Source: Halomonas litopenaei (GTDB lineage: Bacteria; Pseudomonadota; Gammaproteobacteria; Pseudomonadales; Halomonadaceae). From it: a stretch of 64,000 nucleotides of DNA. Below are positions 54,503 through 63,052 of the stretch, in pieces; position 1 is the first letter of the stretch, and each line of letters opens with the position of its first letter. Below the pieces are notes generated by a model. It was not told the origin of the DNA. It did not search any database and saw nothing but the letters and a program-made list of their open reading frames with translations. The DNA is taken from contig NZ_PXNS01000001.1 of NCBI RefSeq assembly GCF_003045775.1, forward strand, positions 868,001 to 932,000, in the 5' to 3' direction. Both the position numbers and the translations under genes were made by a program.

Positions 54503-55630
54503 CTATCCCTTGATACTGTCCAGCGCCTTGCGCAGGTGGTCGATGCTGCGCTCGGGCTGATGCAGCTTGTCCAGGCCGAACAGGCCAATGCGGAAGGTCT
54601 GGAAATCGTCGCCTTCATCGCACATCAGCGGGACCCCGGCGGCGACCTGGACGCCGGCTGCGGCGAACTTGCCGACCAGCCCCGGGTCGTTGTGGTAGCA
54701 GACCACCACACCGGGCGCCTCGTAACCCTCGGCGGCGACGCTCTTGAAGCCGTACTCGGCCAGCAGGCTGCGCACTCCCTGACCCAGGGCCCACTGTTCC
54801 TGTTTCACCTTGTCGAAGCCGTAGGCGTCGGTCTCGCGCATGATCTCGCGTAGTTCGCGCAGGCTGTCGGTGGGCATGGTCGCGTGGTAAGCGTGGCCGC
54901 CATTCTCGTAGGCCTCCATGATCTCGAGCCACTTCTTGAGATCGGCGGCGAAGCTGGTGCTGGTGGTTTCCTTGATGATCTCTCGCGCCTGGGCCGAGAG
55001 CATCACCATGGCGCAGCAGGGTGAGCCGCTCCAGCCCTTCTGGGGGGCGCTGATCAGCAGGTCGACGCCAGTATCCTGCATGTCCACCCAGACGGTGCCC
55101 GAGGCGATGCAGTCCAGCACCATCAGGCCGCCGTGGGCGTGCACCGCATCGGACACGCGACGGATGTAGTCGTCCGGCAGGATCATGCCGGACGAGGTCT
55201 CCACGTGGGGGGCGAAGACGATGTCCGGCTGCAGTCGCTCGATGGCCTGCTCGACCTCCTCGATGGGGGGCGGGGCGAACGCCGAGGTCGGATCGCTGTC
55301 CTGCTGACGTCGGGCCTTCTCCACGCACAGTTCCGCCGGGATCTTGCCCATCTCGAGGATCTGGTGCCAGCGGTAGCTGAACCAGCCATTGCGGATGACC
55401 AGGGCGCTGCGGTTCTGGGCGAACTGGCGGGCTACCGCCTCCATGCCGAAGGTGCCGCTCCCGGGCACGATGACCGCGCTGTGGGCGTTGTACACCTGCT
55501 TCAAGGTGGTGGAGATGTCGCGCATTACGCCTTGAAAGCTCTGCGACATATGGTTCAGGGCGCGGTCGGTATAGACCACGGAGTATTCCAGCAGGCCATC
55601 GGGATCGACGTCCGGGAGCAAGCCAGGCAT
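54503..55630 (-). CDS. Class-V PLP-dependent aminotransferase (alanine/serine-glyoxylate type)
   Basis: A 375-residue fold-type I aminotransferase. VIVPGSGTFGMEAVARQFA binds the phosphate, FAPHVETSSGMILPDDYI follows, VLDCIASGTVWVDMQDTGVDLLISAPQKGWSGSP holds the PLP Asp and Schiff-base Lys, and the C-terminal FRIGLFG is typical. It resembles alanine-glyoxylate and serine-glyoxylate aminotransferases; the amino donor cannot be fixed. AAGGA lies eight bases before the ATG at 55630; an ATG three codons earlier is too close to it. A GC-rich hairpin lies in its leader. Confidence 0.82.
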   Translation of the reverse strand: MPGLLPDVDPDGLLEYSVVYTDRALNHMSQSFQGVMRDISTTLKQVYNAHSAVIVPGSGTFGMEAVARQFAQNRSALVIRNGWFSYRWHQILEMGKIPAELCVEKARRQQDSDPTSAFAPPPIEEVEQAIERLQPDIVFAPHVETSSGMILPDDYIRRVSDAVHAHGGLMVLDCIASGTVWVDMQDTGVDLLISAPQKGWSGSPCCAMVMLSAQAREIIKETTSTSFAADLKKWLEIMEAYENGGHAYHATMPTDSLRELREIMRETDAYGFDKVKQEQWALGQGVRSLLAEYGFKSVAAEGYEAPGVVVCYHNDPGLVGKFAAAGVQVAAGVPLMCDEGDDFQTFRIGLFGLDKLHQPERSIDHLRKALDSIKG

Positions 55631-56093
55631 GAGGCGCATCCTTACAGTGGGCGTTGAACAAGCCGAAGACGCGGACTGCGTCAGCGACGACGGCGCCGAG
55701 CGGCTAGGGCTCGGCGCTCATTATTCTCTACAGCATAAGGTTAAAGGGCGGTGGCGGCCAGAGGACGGCGGCTCGCGCGTGGCGCGGTCATTTTCCTTGT
55801 GTGACTGTCGTTACATCCGAGTCCGTCGTGATATGTGTTTTTGTACTGATTCGAGTAAAAAACGGCCTAACCCGCCAATAAGGATTTTCATGAGACTTAT
55901 CAGCCATTTCGCGTAGATGTCATCTCAGTAGCTGAAGCAGCGCGGCATGACCGATGGCTGGCAAAGCAAACTTTGACCATGCTGAGAAGACCGCTGCCAA
56001 TAAGGCGTCGCAGCGTGTTTCGTCTAACGCCGTCGGTGACGCCGGGAGGTCCGGCCGGCGGAGCACGATCTTCCCAGGTGGAGGACGTCGATC
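55631..56093. other. Divergent spacer before the unknown protein gene
   Basis: A 463-base spacer. The aminotransferase side contains a possible minus-strand promoter (TTTAAC, 16 bases, TAATGA around 55718-55745) and a leader hairpin. The centre (55790-55915) is AT-rich. A nine-codon frame at 55890-55916 with an AAGGA-like SD is too short to call. Confidence 0.5.
55693..55717 (-). promoter_or_regulatory. Leader hairpin upstream of the aminotransferase
   Basis: GCGCCGAGC and GCTCGGCGC pair around GGCTAGG. On the minus strand it falls shortly after a possible -10 (TAATGA) and about 60 bases before the start codon, so it would be in the 5' UTR. Confidence 0.45.
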
Positions 56094-57044
56094 ATGAACG
56101 AACCATCATCATGTACGTGTCAGGCCGCTGGACTGACGCCTGAGCAGCTCGACGTGCTGCTGGCGCGAAACCCGCAATTGGCACAGGAACTGTCGGCACG
56201 ATATCAGCAAACACTGGCCGAACCGGCAGAGCTGGACAGGCCAGATGACCTGGCCGCGGTGGGACTGGGGCCGGACGGGGCGCCGCTGGTCAGCGGTCCT
56301 GCGGAGCCCATGCCGCTGGCCCGTTTCGATCTCAGCAACGGCAACCGCGTCGAATTCGTCGGGCTTAGAGGCGACGACAAGGAGGCCCAGGTAGGTATGC
56401 GGGAGTTGGGCGTGAGCGATCGTGCGACCCCGCGAACCTTTGCAAGCGAAGTTGGCAAGTCCGCGCTGGATCACTACCTTATGCTCGCCCCGCAGGAGGT
56501 GCCCATCCCGAAGATGCTGCTCGAGCTGAATCCCGACATCGACCGCAAGGCGTTCAAGAATCGCACCGTGGAGCGGTTGGAAGAACCCATCGAGGTGGAT
56601 CTGGACGAGTTGGGCATAACGCCGGACACTGCCAGGGCAGGGTCCTCGGCAGGAGGCGGAGCAGGCCAGCAATACTGTGTCCCGGGCGATGGTTATCATC
56701 TGTTTCGCAACCACAACTGCGAGACCGTCTCCTTCCCGAGCAACACCTGGTGGTGGTGCGACCGGGAGGCCCACTATTCCTTCCGGGATCGCTGGACCTC
56801 TGACCGCAAGCGTCGCAACTCTCTTGGTGTCACCACTGCCTGCCATGGGCCGGCGGCCACCCTGCACTACTACAAGAATGTCTTTGGCAACTGGAAGCAT
56901 CTACATACCTTTCACCTGCCTTCAGGCTACTGGCAGTGGACCCGGTATGAGGGGCTATCCAAGCGAGACCGCTGGATACGACATCGCTGTGTGACCGCGG
57001 GAGGCAGCAGCTTCGTGCGCTGCGTCAGCTTCTTCTACAACTGA
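56094..57044 (+). CDS. Unrecognised 316-residue protein with Cys/Trp-rich C-terminal domain
   Basis: I do not recognise this protein. The N-terminal 45 residues are helical (LTPEQLDVLLARNPQLAQELSARYQQ), with a CTC at 7-9 and no signal peptide. Residues 45-180 are acidic and Pro-rich, with a VEFVGLRGDDKEAQVG segment. A Gly/Ser hinge (181-192) leads to a compact C-terminal domain (193-316) with six cysteines (195, 209, 222, 250, 299, 310) and unusually many Trp, Tyr, His and Arg, for example SNTWWWCDREAHYSF and SGYWQWTRYEG. This looks like a small disulfide or metal-bound beta domain, perhaps exported. GGAGG lies before the ATG, so translation is plausible. Confidence 0.7.
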   Translation: MNEPSSCTCQAAGLTPEQLDVLLARNPQLAQELSARYQQTLAEPAELDRPDDLAAVGLGPDGAPLVSGPAEPMPLARFDLSNGNRVEFVGLRGDDKEAQVGMRELGVSDRATPRTFASEVGKSALDHYLMLAPQEVPIPKMLLELNPDIDRKAFKNRTVERLEEPIEVDLDELGITPDTARAGSSAGGGAGQQYCVPGDGYHLFRNHNCETVSFPSNTWWWCDREAHYSFRDRWTSDRKRRNSLGVTTACHGPAATLHYYKNVFGNWKHLHTFHLPSGYWQWTRYEGLSKRDRWIRHRCVTAGGSSFVRCVSFFYN

Positions 57045-57064
57045 GGCCTGTGTCACCTCGGCAG

Positions 57065-57090
57065 CGCTCGTTGCTTTCGTTGCTCTCGTT
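57065..57090. repeat. 9-bp array (GCTTTCGTT-like) after the unknown gene
   Basis: GCTCGTT, GCTTTCGTT and GCTCTCGTT follow each other, beginning 20 bases after the stop codon of the 316-residue protein. Confidence 0.7.
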
Positions 57091-57147
57091 GCGTGAGCGA
57101 CTAACCGATGCACCTTGGCGCCATCACCGTTGTCGCGGTGGTGGCGC

Positions 57148-57192
57148 CTTGCTGTTTGATGCCTGGCTGTTTGACGTCTTGCGGGTTGACGT
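57148..57192. repeat. 15-bp tandem repeat, three copies
   Basis: CTTGCTGTTTGATGC, CTGGCTGTTTGACGT and CTTGCGGGTTGACGT are contiguous. The array lies about 50 bases beyond the IclR stop codon in that gene's direction. Confidence 0.85.
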
Positions 57193-57241
57193 CGGGGGCA
57201 CGCATTCCGGACATGGCGGGCGTTGCCACCAGGCGAGGGCG

Positions 57242-58063
57242 TCAGGCAGAGGTTTCCGGTTCTGCGATGGGCTCGGGCAGGGCACCCTGGTTGATCCGCG
57301 CGATGGCGGCGGCGGCGCGCTCCAGCGCGGGCAGGCAATCCAGGGCGCGCTGTTTATCCATGCGCATCACCGGTGCCTGGATCGCCAGGCCGACGTTGGA
57401 GACCCCGGTGGGGTTGGGGGCCAGCACTGCGATGCACAGAAGCCCCGGCAGGAATTCCTCGTCGTCGAAGGCGTAGCCGTCGCGCTTGACCTGCTCGATC
57501 TCCGCTTCCAGAGCGTCGATGTCGGTAAGCGTGTTTCGGGTGAAGGCCTCCAGGGTGGCATCGGCGAGCAGCCGACGGCGCTGGGAGGCGCTCATCTGGG
57601 CCAGAAAGAGCTTGCCGCTGGCGGAGCAATGGGCAGGCACCCGGGAGCCGGGATGCAGATAGAAGCGCAGCGGCGCCGAGGTCTCGACGCGGTCCAGATA
57701 GAGCACCTCGCTGCCGGACAGGGCAGTGATATTGCAGCTTTCCCCGACCTCGCGGACCAGCTCAGCCAGCACGCCGTGACGTGCGCCCTGAACGGTGTCG
57801 TTGAGCAGCAGGGTCTCGGCCAGCCGGCGCAGGCGGCTGCCCTTGCTGTAGTGACGGTTGTCCGCTTCGCGCTGCAGCATGCCGGAGTTCTCGAGCTGCT
57901 GCAGCATCCGGTGCAGCGTTGGCTTGGGCAGGCCGGTCTCGTCCACCAGGCTCTGCAGGGTGAAGTACTGGTCCTTCTCCGCGATCACCTCGAGCAGCGC
58001 CAGCAGGCGCTGGGCCGGGGTGTCGCCCTCGATGATCCGGGTGTCAAAGCTTGCTGTGCTCAT
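57242..58063 (-). CDS. IclR-family transcriptional regulator
   Basis: A 273-residue regulator. The N-terminal winged HTH is AQRLLALLEVIAEKDQYFTLQSLVDETGLPKPTLHRMLQQLENSGML (about 17-63). The IclR effector domain has RFYLHPGSRVPAHCSASGKLFLAQM, AFTRNTLTDIDALEAEIEQVKRDGYAFDDEEFLPGLLCIAVL and VSNVGLAIQAP. GGAG precedes the ATG. It is on the same strand as, and downstream of, a GntR regulator, a Usp protein and the CoA-ligase/aldehyde-dehydrogenase genes, so it may control that catabolic locus; this is inferred. Confidence 0.87.
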   Translation of the reverse strand: MSTASFDTRIIEGDTPAQRLLALLEVIAEKDQYFTLQSLVDETGLPKPTLHRMLQQLENSGMLQREADNRHYSKGSRLRRLAETLLLNDTVQGARHGVLAELVREVGESCNITALSGSEVLYLDRVETSAPLRFYLHPGSRVPAHCSASGKLFLAQMSASQRRRLLADATLEAFTRNTLTDIDALEAEIEQVKRDGYAFDDEEFLPGLLCIAVLAPNPTGVSNVGLAIQAPVMRMDKQRALDCLPALERAAAAIARINQGALPEPIAEPETSA

Positions 58064-58290
58064 GGCGGGGTCTCCTCGATACTACAAGCCTATACGTATC
58101 TAAAAATTAATCAATGTGTATCGGAAAACGGAATTCACCGAGATCGCTGTCGTCTCTGACTGGAGCACGTCGGCGTCGGGAACCGGGCTGTGGACGTGAG
58201 TGGACAGGCACCCATGAGCCAGGACTCGGCCATGGCCAACCGGTTGTCGCGGTATCCGGCATAGGCTGCCCTGTCTGAGCTTGCACCGAG

Positions 58291-59070
58291 TCAAAAGTCC
58301 GAGCGGATTTCGGCACGGTAGCTGAAGCGGTCGGCCCTTCCCTTGGTGGTACGGACTTCCACGATACGGTCGTGGCTGGTGTAGGTCATCCGCTTGAGCA
58401 CCACCACCGGGGTGCCGGGAGCGATGTCCAGCAGGGCGGCGGTGTGGGTATCGGCGGCTTCTGCGGTCAGGGTTTCGTCGGCCCGGACGACGGGGATGCC
58501 GAATCGGTCGAGGATCAAGGCATAGAAGTAGTCGGGAATATAAAGCTCGGAATCTTCCAGCCCCGGCACCAGTACGCTTGGCCACCAGCTGTACTCCACC
58601 AGGGTCGGGGCGTCATCGACCACTCCCAGGCGCTCGATATAGGTGACTGGACTGGTCTGGCTCAGGCCGAGGCGGGTATAGACCTCATCGGGAGCCTGGC
58701 GGATGGCGCGATCGGTGGTGGTCTTGTGGATACGCACGTCCTTGCCGTCGGCGTCCCCGTAGCTGACAAAGCGAAACAGGGTTTCCTCGAAGTCGGTCCG
58801 CGAGACATAGGTGCCCTTGCCCTGATGGCGGAACAGCAGTTTTTCCCAGACCAGATTGGAGATGGCCTTCTTGACCGTTCCCTGACTGATCTGCAGCCGG
58901 TCGGCGAGCTGCCATTCGGGTGGAATGAGGTCGCCCGGGGCCAGGTCCCCCCGTTCGATCAGGCCGCGAATATGGTCCTGCAGCAGTCGGTACAGCGGTT
59001 TCCCCGGCTGTGCCACCATCACCTCGGGGGAGAAGAGGCCAAGGCGATCAGATTCGTTTTCACTGGTCAT
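58291..59070 (-). CDS. GntR-family (HutC/UTRA) transcriptional regulator
   Basis: A 259-residue regulator. The HTH is LYRLLQDHIRGLIERGDLAPGDLIPPEWQLADRLQISQGTVKKAISNLVWEKLLFRHQGKGTYV (about 26-90). The UTRA ligand domain begins near residue 110 with YTRLGLSQTSPVTYIERLGVVDDAPTLVEYSWW and ends VVVLKRMTYTSHDRIVEVRTTKGRADRFSYRAEI. The ATG at 59070 has GGGA eight bases upstream; a longer form from 59439 lacks a proper start. It probably responds to a small organic acid or sulfonate of the adjacent locus (inference). Confidence 0.87.
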   Translation of the reverse strand: MTSENESDRLGLFSPEVMVAQPGKPLYRLLQDHIRGLIERGDLAPGDLIPPEWQLADRLQISQGTVKKAISNLVWEKLLFRHQGKGTYVSRTDFEETLFRFVSYGDADGKDVRIHKTTTDRAIRQAPDEVYTRLGLSQTSPVTYIERLGVVDDAPTLVEYSWWPSVLVPGLEDSELYIPDYFYALILDRFGIPVVRADETLTAEAADTHTAALLDIAPGTPVVVLKRMTYTSHDRIVEVRTTKGRADRFSYRAEIRSDF

Positions 59071-59272
59071 TCGCAAGATCCCGCTGCTGGCAAGGTCGGA
59101 AGGGGAGGCTGCTCGGGTCAGGCGCTTGTCTGACTCGCCGCTGCCCTGCAGCAGCGTGACGGCGCTCGCCCCTTTCACACCTTGATTCATCCGTTTCATT
59201 CTTAAGTGGTATTTCATCAATCTATCACGGGGCTCCTGTGCAGACACCTTTCCGGCCGTGTGACCCCTGGCC

Positions 59273-59755
59273 TCAGACCGGAAAGAGAAACAGCGGGCGG
59301 CGGGTGCGACGACTGATCTTGCGCGCCACCGAGCCAAGCACCATATGACCCAGCCCGGACTGGCGCTGTGTTCCCATGACGATGCAATCGGCATCGATTC
59401 TGTCGGCCTCCTGCAGGATGATTCGGGATGGCTTGCCAATGCGGACGTGAATCTCCTTCAGGGAGGCGTGGTAGCTGTCTTCCGAGGCCAGTGTCGAGTG
59501 GCCGAAGTCTTCAAGGCGGCGCTTGATTTCATCGATGGCCTGCCGGGTCGCTCGTTCGCGATAGTTGTCCAGCGGGGAAACGGCGGTATAGCGGCTGGCC
59601 AGGCTGTCTTTCAACAGTGCCGGATCTTCGACGACGTGCAGCAGGTGGACCGCGGCGCCGAAGCGTTCGGCGATACCGATGGCCTTGCGGAAGACGTCGG
59701 GGCTGTGGGCGCTGAGGTCAGTGGCATACAGCAGCCGGGATATCTGGAAGCTCAT
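59273..59755 (-). CDS. UspA-family universal stress protein
   Basis: A 160-residue single Usp domain: ISRLLYATDLSAHSPDVFRKAIGIAERFGAAVHLLHVVED at the start, and the nucleotide-binding region DADCIVMGTQRQSGLGHMVLGSVARKISRRTRRPLFLFPV at the end. GAGGA lies before the ATG at 59755. Usp proteins often sit in TRAP or tripartite transporter loci for organic acids; its location downstream of a ligase and upstream of two regulators fits that. The role is unknown. Confidence 0.86.
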   Translation of the reverse strand: MSFQISRLLYATDLSAHSPDVFRKAIGIAERFGAAVHLLHVVEDPALLKDSLASRYTAVSPLDNYRERATRQAIDEIKRRLEDFGHSTLASEDSYHASLKEIHVRIGKPSRIILQEADRIDADCIVMGTQRQSGLGHMVLGSVARKISRRTRRPLFLFPV

Positions 59756-59916
59756 GGCTTCATCCTCACAAAGGTTGGATGGCGCAGGCGGTGAACCGAC
59801 GTGGCCGAGGCACCTTCGACGCCAAGGCCGGGCTCGCCGGCGCCAGGCCCGCCCGAAACATCGATCAGGCAGGACCCTGGGTACCGCGAGCGCAGGCCAG
59901 GGCATCGGGCGCCAGG

Positions 59917-61455
59917 CTAGGCCGGTGCTTGATGCAGATGGTCGATCATCTCCGCAATCTTGAGGCGCTGGACCTTGCCGGAGGGCCCTCTGGGCAGCCA
60001 TTTCACGATGTGAACATGTTCAGGCGCCTTGTAGTCACCGACCCCCTCGCGACAGTAGTCGAGAAGTTCTTGCTGGGTCGCCCGATGGCCTTCCTTGAGC
60101 ACCACGACGGCCTCTACGACCTGCCCGTAGTGCCGGTTTTCCATGGGATAGGCGGCTGCCTCCAGCACCGCCTCATGGGCCAGCAGGGCGTCATCGATCT
60201 CGCGCGGGGCGATGTTCTCGCCACCCTTGATGATCAGCTCCTTGATGCGGCCCGTGATGAAGAAGAAGCCTTCCTCATCGCGATAGCCAAGGTCGCCGGT
60301 GTGCAGCCAACCCTCGTTATCGATGGTGTCTGCTGTGGCCTCGGGATTCTTGTAGTACTCCTTCATGACGTTGTCGCCGCGGACCACGATTTCACCGATC
60401 TGGTGGCAGGGCAGTACCTGTCCTGTCGAGTCGAAGACACTGACCTCGTTGCGGTAGGCGATACCGGGGGATCCGTAGCGAGATTCGAAAGGGGGCAAGG
60501 GGTTGGACAGGATCTGGGCCGCGGTTTCGGTCAGTCCCATGGTTTCCACCAGGCTGACACCGAAGGTGGTCTCGAAACGGCGGTGGCTCTCCGCCGGCAG
60601 TGCCGAAGAGGCAGATCGCCCGAAACGCACCTGACGCATGCGCGGATCCTCGCGCAGGTCCTTCGACTCCGGCTTCTCGGCATGCTCCAGCAGGTAGGCG
60701 ACAATCGTCGGCACGATACTGAACCAGGTGCACTGGTTGTCGAGCAGCCAGTCCCAGAATGCCGAGACACTCAGCTTCTCCGGCAGCACCACACTGCCGC
60801 CACTGATCAGTGGCGCCATGATGGTGACCACCTGGGCGTTGATATGGTAAAGCGGCAGAACGCAGAGGGCGCGATCCTTCTGGCACAGCGAGTGGGCCTC
60901 CATGGTGCACCTTCCCCCCGCGATCAGATTGGCGTGGGTCAGCACGACGCCCTTGGGCTTGCCTGTTGTGCCCGAGGTATACATCAACAATGCCGTGTCG
61001 TCGGGCGCTACCACGGGCAAGGGCGAAGACGCGATACGCTCTTGCTGCCGCGGCCCGTTGCGAGGACAGGCGACCAGAATTTCCTTCTCGCTCCCGTCGA
61101 GCAGGCCATCAAGGCGCTGCTCGTAGTGGGGCGATACGATGACAGTCGTGGCATCACAGTGCTCCAGCACGTAGCGCAACTGGGCATCCCCTGCGATGGC
61201 GTTCAAGGAGACCGCGACACGACCGCTGGCCATGATCGCCAGCAGCAGTGAGGCGGTCCACAGTCCGTTGTCCATCAGCATGGCCACATAGTCGCCGGGC
61301 TGGCAGCCGCGCGCCTGAAGAAGGCCATGCACCCACTCGACTCGCTCCTGGAGTCGGGACATTGAGACCGTCTCGCCAGTGTCGGGACAGATCAGGAAAT
61401 CAGTGGCGGGTTGGCGTTCACACTGATGCTTGATGGTGTCTTGAATGGTCATCAT
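59917..61455 (-). CDS. AMP-forming acyl-CoA ligase, sulfoacetate-CoA ligase-like
   Basis: A 512-residue ANL-superfamily ligase. The P-loop is YTSGTTGKPKG (159-169), the A5 motif is ETMGLTETAAQIL, the hinge region is TGDLGYRDEEGFFFITGRIKELIIKGGENI and the catalytic Lys is in GPSGKVQRLK. It activates a carboxylate to its CoA thioester through an acyl-AMP. It lies 11 bases downstream of an acylating aldehyde dehydrogenase resembling SauS, so a SauT-like sulfoacetate-CoA ligase is likely, although the sequence alone does not prove the substrate. Malonate- or other short-acid-CoA ligase remain alternatives. Confidence 0.75.
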   Translation of the reverse strand: MMTIQDTIKHQCERQPATDFLICPDTGETVSMSRLQERVEWVHGLLQARGCQPGDYVAMLMDNGLWTASLLLAIMASGRVAVSLNAIAGDAQLRYVLEHCDATTVIVSPHYEQRLDGLLDGSEKEILVACPRNGPRQQERIASSPLPVVAPDDTALLMYTSGTTGKPKGVVLTHANLIAGGRCTMEAHSLCQKDRALCVLPLYHINAQVVTIMAPLISGGSVVLPEKLSVSAFWDWLLDNQCTWFSIVPTIVAYLLEHAEKPESKDLREDPRMRQVRFGRSASSALPAESHRRFETTFGVSLVETMGLTETAAQILSNPLPPFESRYGSPGIAYRNEVSVFDSTGQVLPCHQIGEIVVRGDNVMKEYYKNPEATADTIDNEGWLHTGDLGYRDEEGFFFITGRIKELIIKGGENIAPREIDDALLAHEAVLEAAAYPMENRHYGQVVEAVVVLKEGHRATQQELLDYCREGVGDYKAPEHVHIVKWLPRGPSGKVQRLKIAEMIDHLHQAPA

Positions 61456-61466
61456 CTGGCCGGCCT

Positions 61467-62909
61467 CTAGAAGGGATTGGCGATGCCGTGCTTGTCGAAA
61501 AAACCGGAAAACAGATCCTGTGGCAGAGGGGGAGAGGCCTCGATGGTGCGCACGATGCGGGTCGTGTTGAGGTAGTGGCGGTAGTTCATGTTGTCGGAAA
61601 TGCTGTTCTTGCCCCAGCTACCGCAGCCCATCGACAAGGAAAACGGAAGGGCGTTGTCGAAGTTGCCACCATTGCCGAAGGCGTGGGCCTGATTGACGAT
61701 CACCCGGCAGACCGGCATCTCCAGTCCCAGCTTCTCGATGTGCTCATCGGTGGTGCTGTGGATACCGCAGGAGTGCCCCTTGCCCTGGTATTCGAGCAGT
61801 TCCCTGGTGATAGCAAAGGCGTCCTCGAAGTCTCTGGCCCGGTAGAGGGTCAGCACCGGTGACAGCTTTTCGCCCGAAAAGGGGTAGTCCGCCCCGATAC
61901 CGCTTTCTTCCACCAGCAGGATCGAGGCGTCGAGACACGCCGGACGATCGAGCCCCACGGTGCTGGCGATACTGCCGGCATCCCGGGCGATCACGTCACG
62001 ACTGAGGTTGCCATCCGTCCACATACGACCTTCGAGAATCCGCTTTTCCTGTTCGGTCAGCAGTACCGCCGCGTGGTCGCGCAGTGCCGAGACCATGCTG
62101 TCGTAAACGCTGTCGAGGATGACCAGGCTGTTCTCCGAGCTGCAGCTGGTCGCATTGTCGAAGGTCTTGGAGGCAAGAATCTTGCGCGCGGCATCTGCGA
62201 TATTGGCGCTTTCATCGATGATGACCGGGACGTTGCCTGCCCCGACGCCGATGGCCGGGGTGCCACTGGAATAGGCGGAGCGCACATTGTTCTGGGAGCC
62301 GGTGACGACGATCAGGTCGACCAGTTGCATCAAGGCATGGGTGCTCGCCTTGGTCACCGGGTCCGGTAGCAGTTGCACCAGATCCCGGGGGGCTCCGATA
62401 CGGGCGAGCTCGTCCTGCATGTAGTTCACCAGCCGTTCGCACACGGCGTAGCCCTTGGGCGAGGGAGCCAGCACGATGGCGTTGCGACCCTTGAGTGCGT
62501 TGATCGTCTTGTTGGTGGGCGTGGCCGCAGGGTTGGTGGAAGGCACCACGGCGCCGACCACGCCGATCGGGCGGGATATCTCGACGATGCCTGTGCTCGG
62601 GTCTTCGGAGACGATACCCACGGTACGCTTGCCCTCGAGGTCGGCCAGCAATCCAAGGGTCTTGCGGTGGTTCTTGGCGATCTTGTCGGAAACCTTGCCA
62701 AGCCCGGTGGTGGCCACTGCGAGTTGTGACAGCTCCTCATTTCGCGTGGGCTCCATCAACGCCCAGGCGGCGGCCAGCACGACTTCATCGACTTGCTGCT
62801 GGTCGTATTGCTCGAACCGGCGCTGGGCTTCTCGGGCTCGTTCGACAATGGGGGCTACCAGCCGGTAGGCGCTATTGTCGTCAGAAGAATGCTTGTGGTT
62901 GGTATCCAT
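61467..62909 (-). CDS. CoA-acylating aldehyde dehydrogenase, sulfoacetaldehyde-dehydrogenase-like
   Basis: A 480-residue acylating ALDH. IGVVGAVVPSTNPAATPTNKTINALKGRNAIVLAPSPKG binds cofactor, IDESANIADAARKI follows, and the catalytic cysteine C256 is in FDNATSCSSENSLV; GEKLSPVL and MGCGSWGKNSISDNMNYRHYLN close the fold. This pattern, especially the SCSSENS site, fits the SauS group that interconverts sulfoacetyl-CoA and sulfoacetaldehyde, and it differs from EutE/PduP. GAGGTAG lies before the ATG at 62909. It is followed by the CoA-ligase gene 11 bases away. Confidence 0.75.
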   Translation of the reverse strand: MDTNHKHSSDDNSAYRLVAPIVERAREAQRRFEQYDQQQVDEVVLAAAWALMEPTRNEELSQLAVATTGLGKVSDKIAKNHRKTLGLLADLEGKRTVGIVSEDPSTGIVEISRPIGVVGAVVPSTNPAATPTNKTINALKGRNAIVLAPSPKGYAVCERLVNYMQDELARIGAPRDLVQLLPDPVTKASTHALMQLVDLIVVTGSQNNVRSAYSSGTPAIGVGAGNVPVIIDESANIADAARKILASKTFDNATSCSSENSLVILDSVYDSMVSALRDHAAVLLTEQEKRILEGRMWTDGNLSRDVIARDAGSIASTVGLDRPACLDASILLVEESGIGADYPFSGEKLSPVLTLYRARDFEDAFAITRELLEYQGKGHSCGIHSTTDEHIEKLGLEMPVCRVIVNQAHAFGNGGNFDNALPFSLSMGCGSWGKNSISDNMNYRHYLNTTRIVRTIEASPPLPQDLFSGFFDKHGIANPF

Positions 62910-63052
62910 GTTGCTACCTCGACGTGTCGATGGGGTAAGCAAGGGCGGCTCAGGGTATGGATGGCGGCTCCCTGCGGTGCAGGGGAATGAGGCCTGTGTT
63001 CCACGCGTCGCTACCCTTGCTTTTGTTGCCGTTGGCCTGAAATCCGCAGAGG

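Noticed and set aside
55890..55916. Nine-codon frame with an AAGGA-like SD
   Set aside because: It is too short, with no regulatory amino acid run and no terminator or antiterminator downstream, so a leader peptide cannot be supported.
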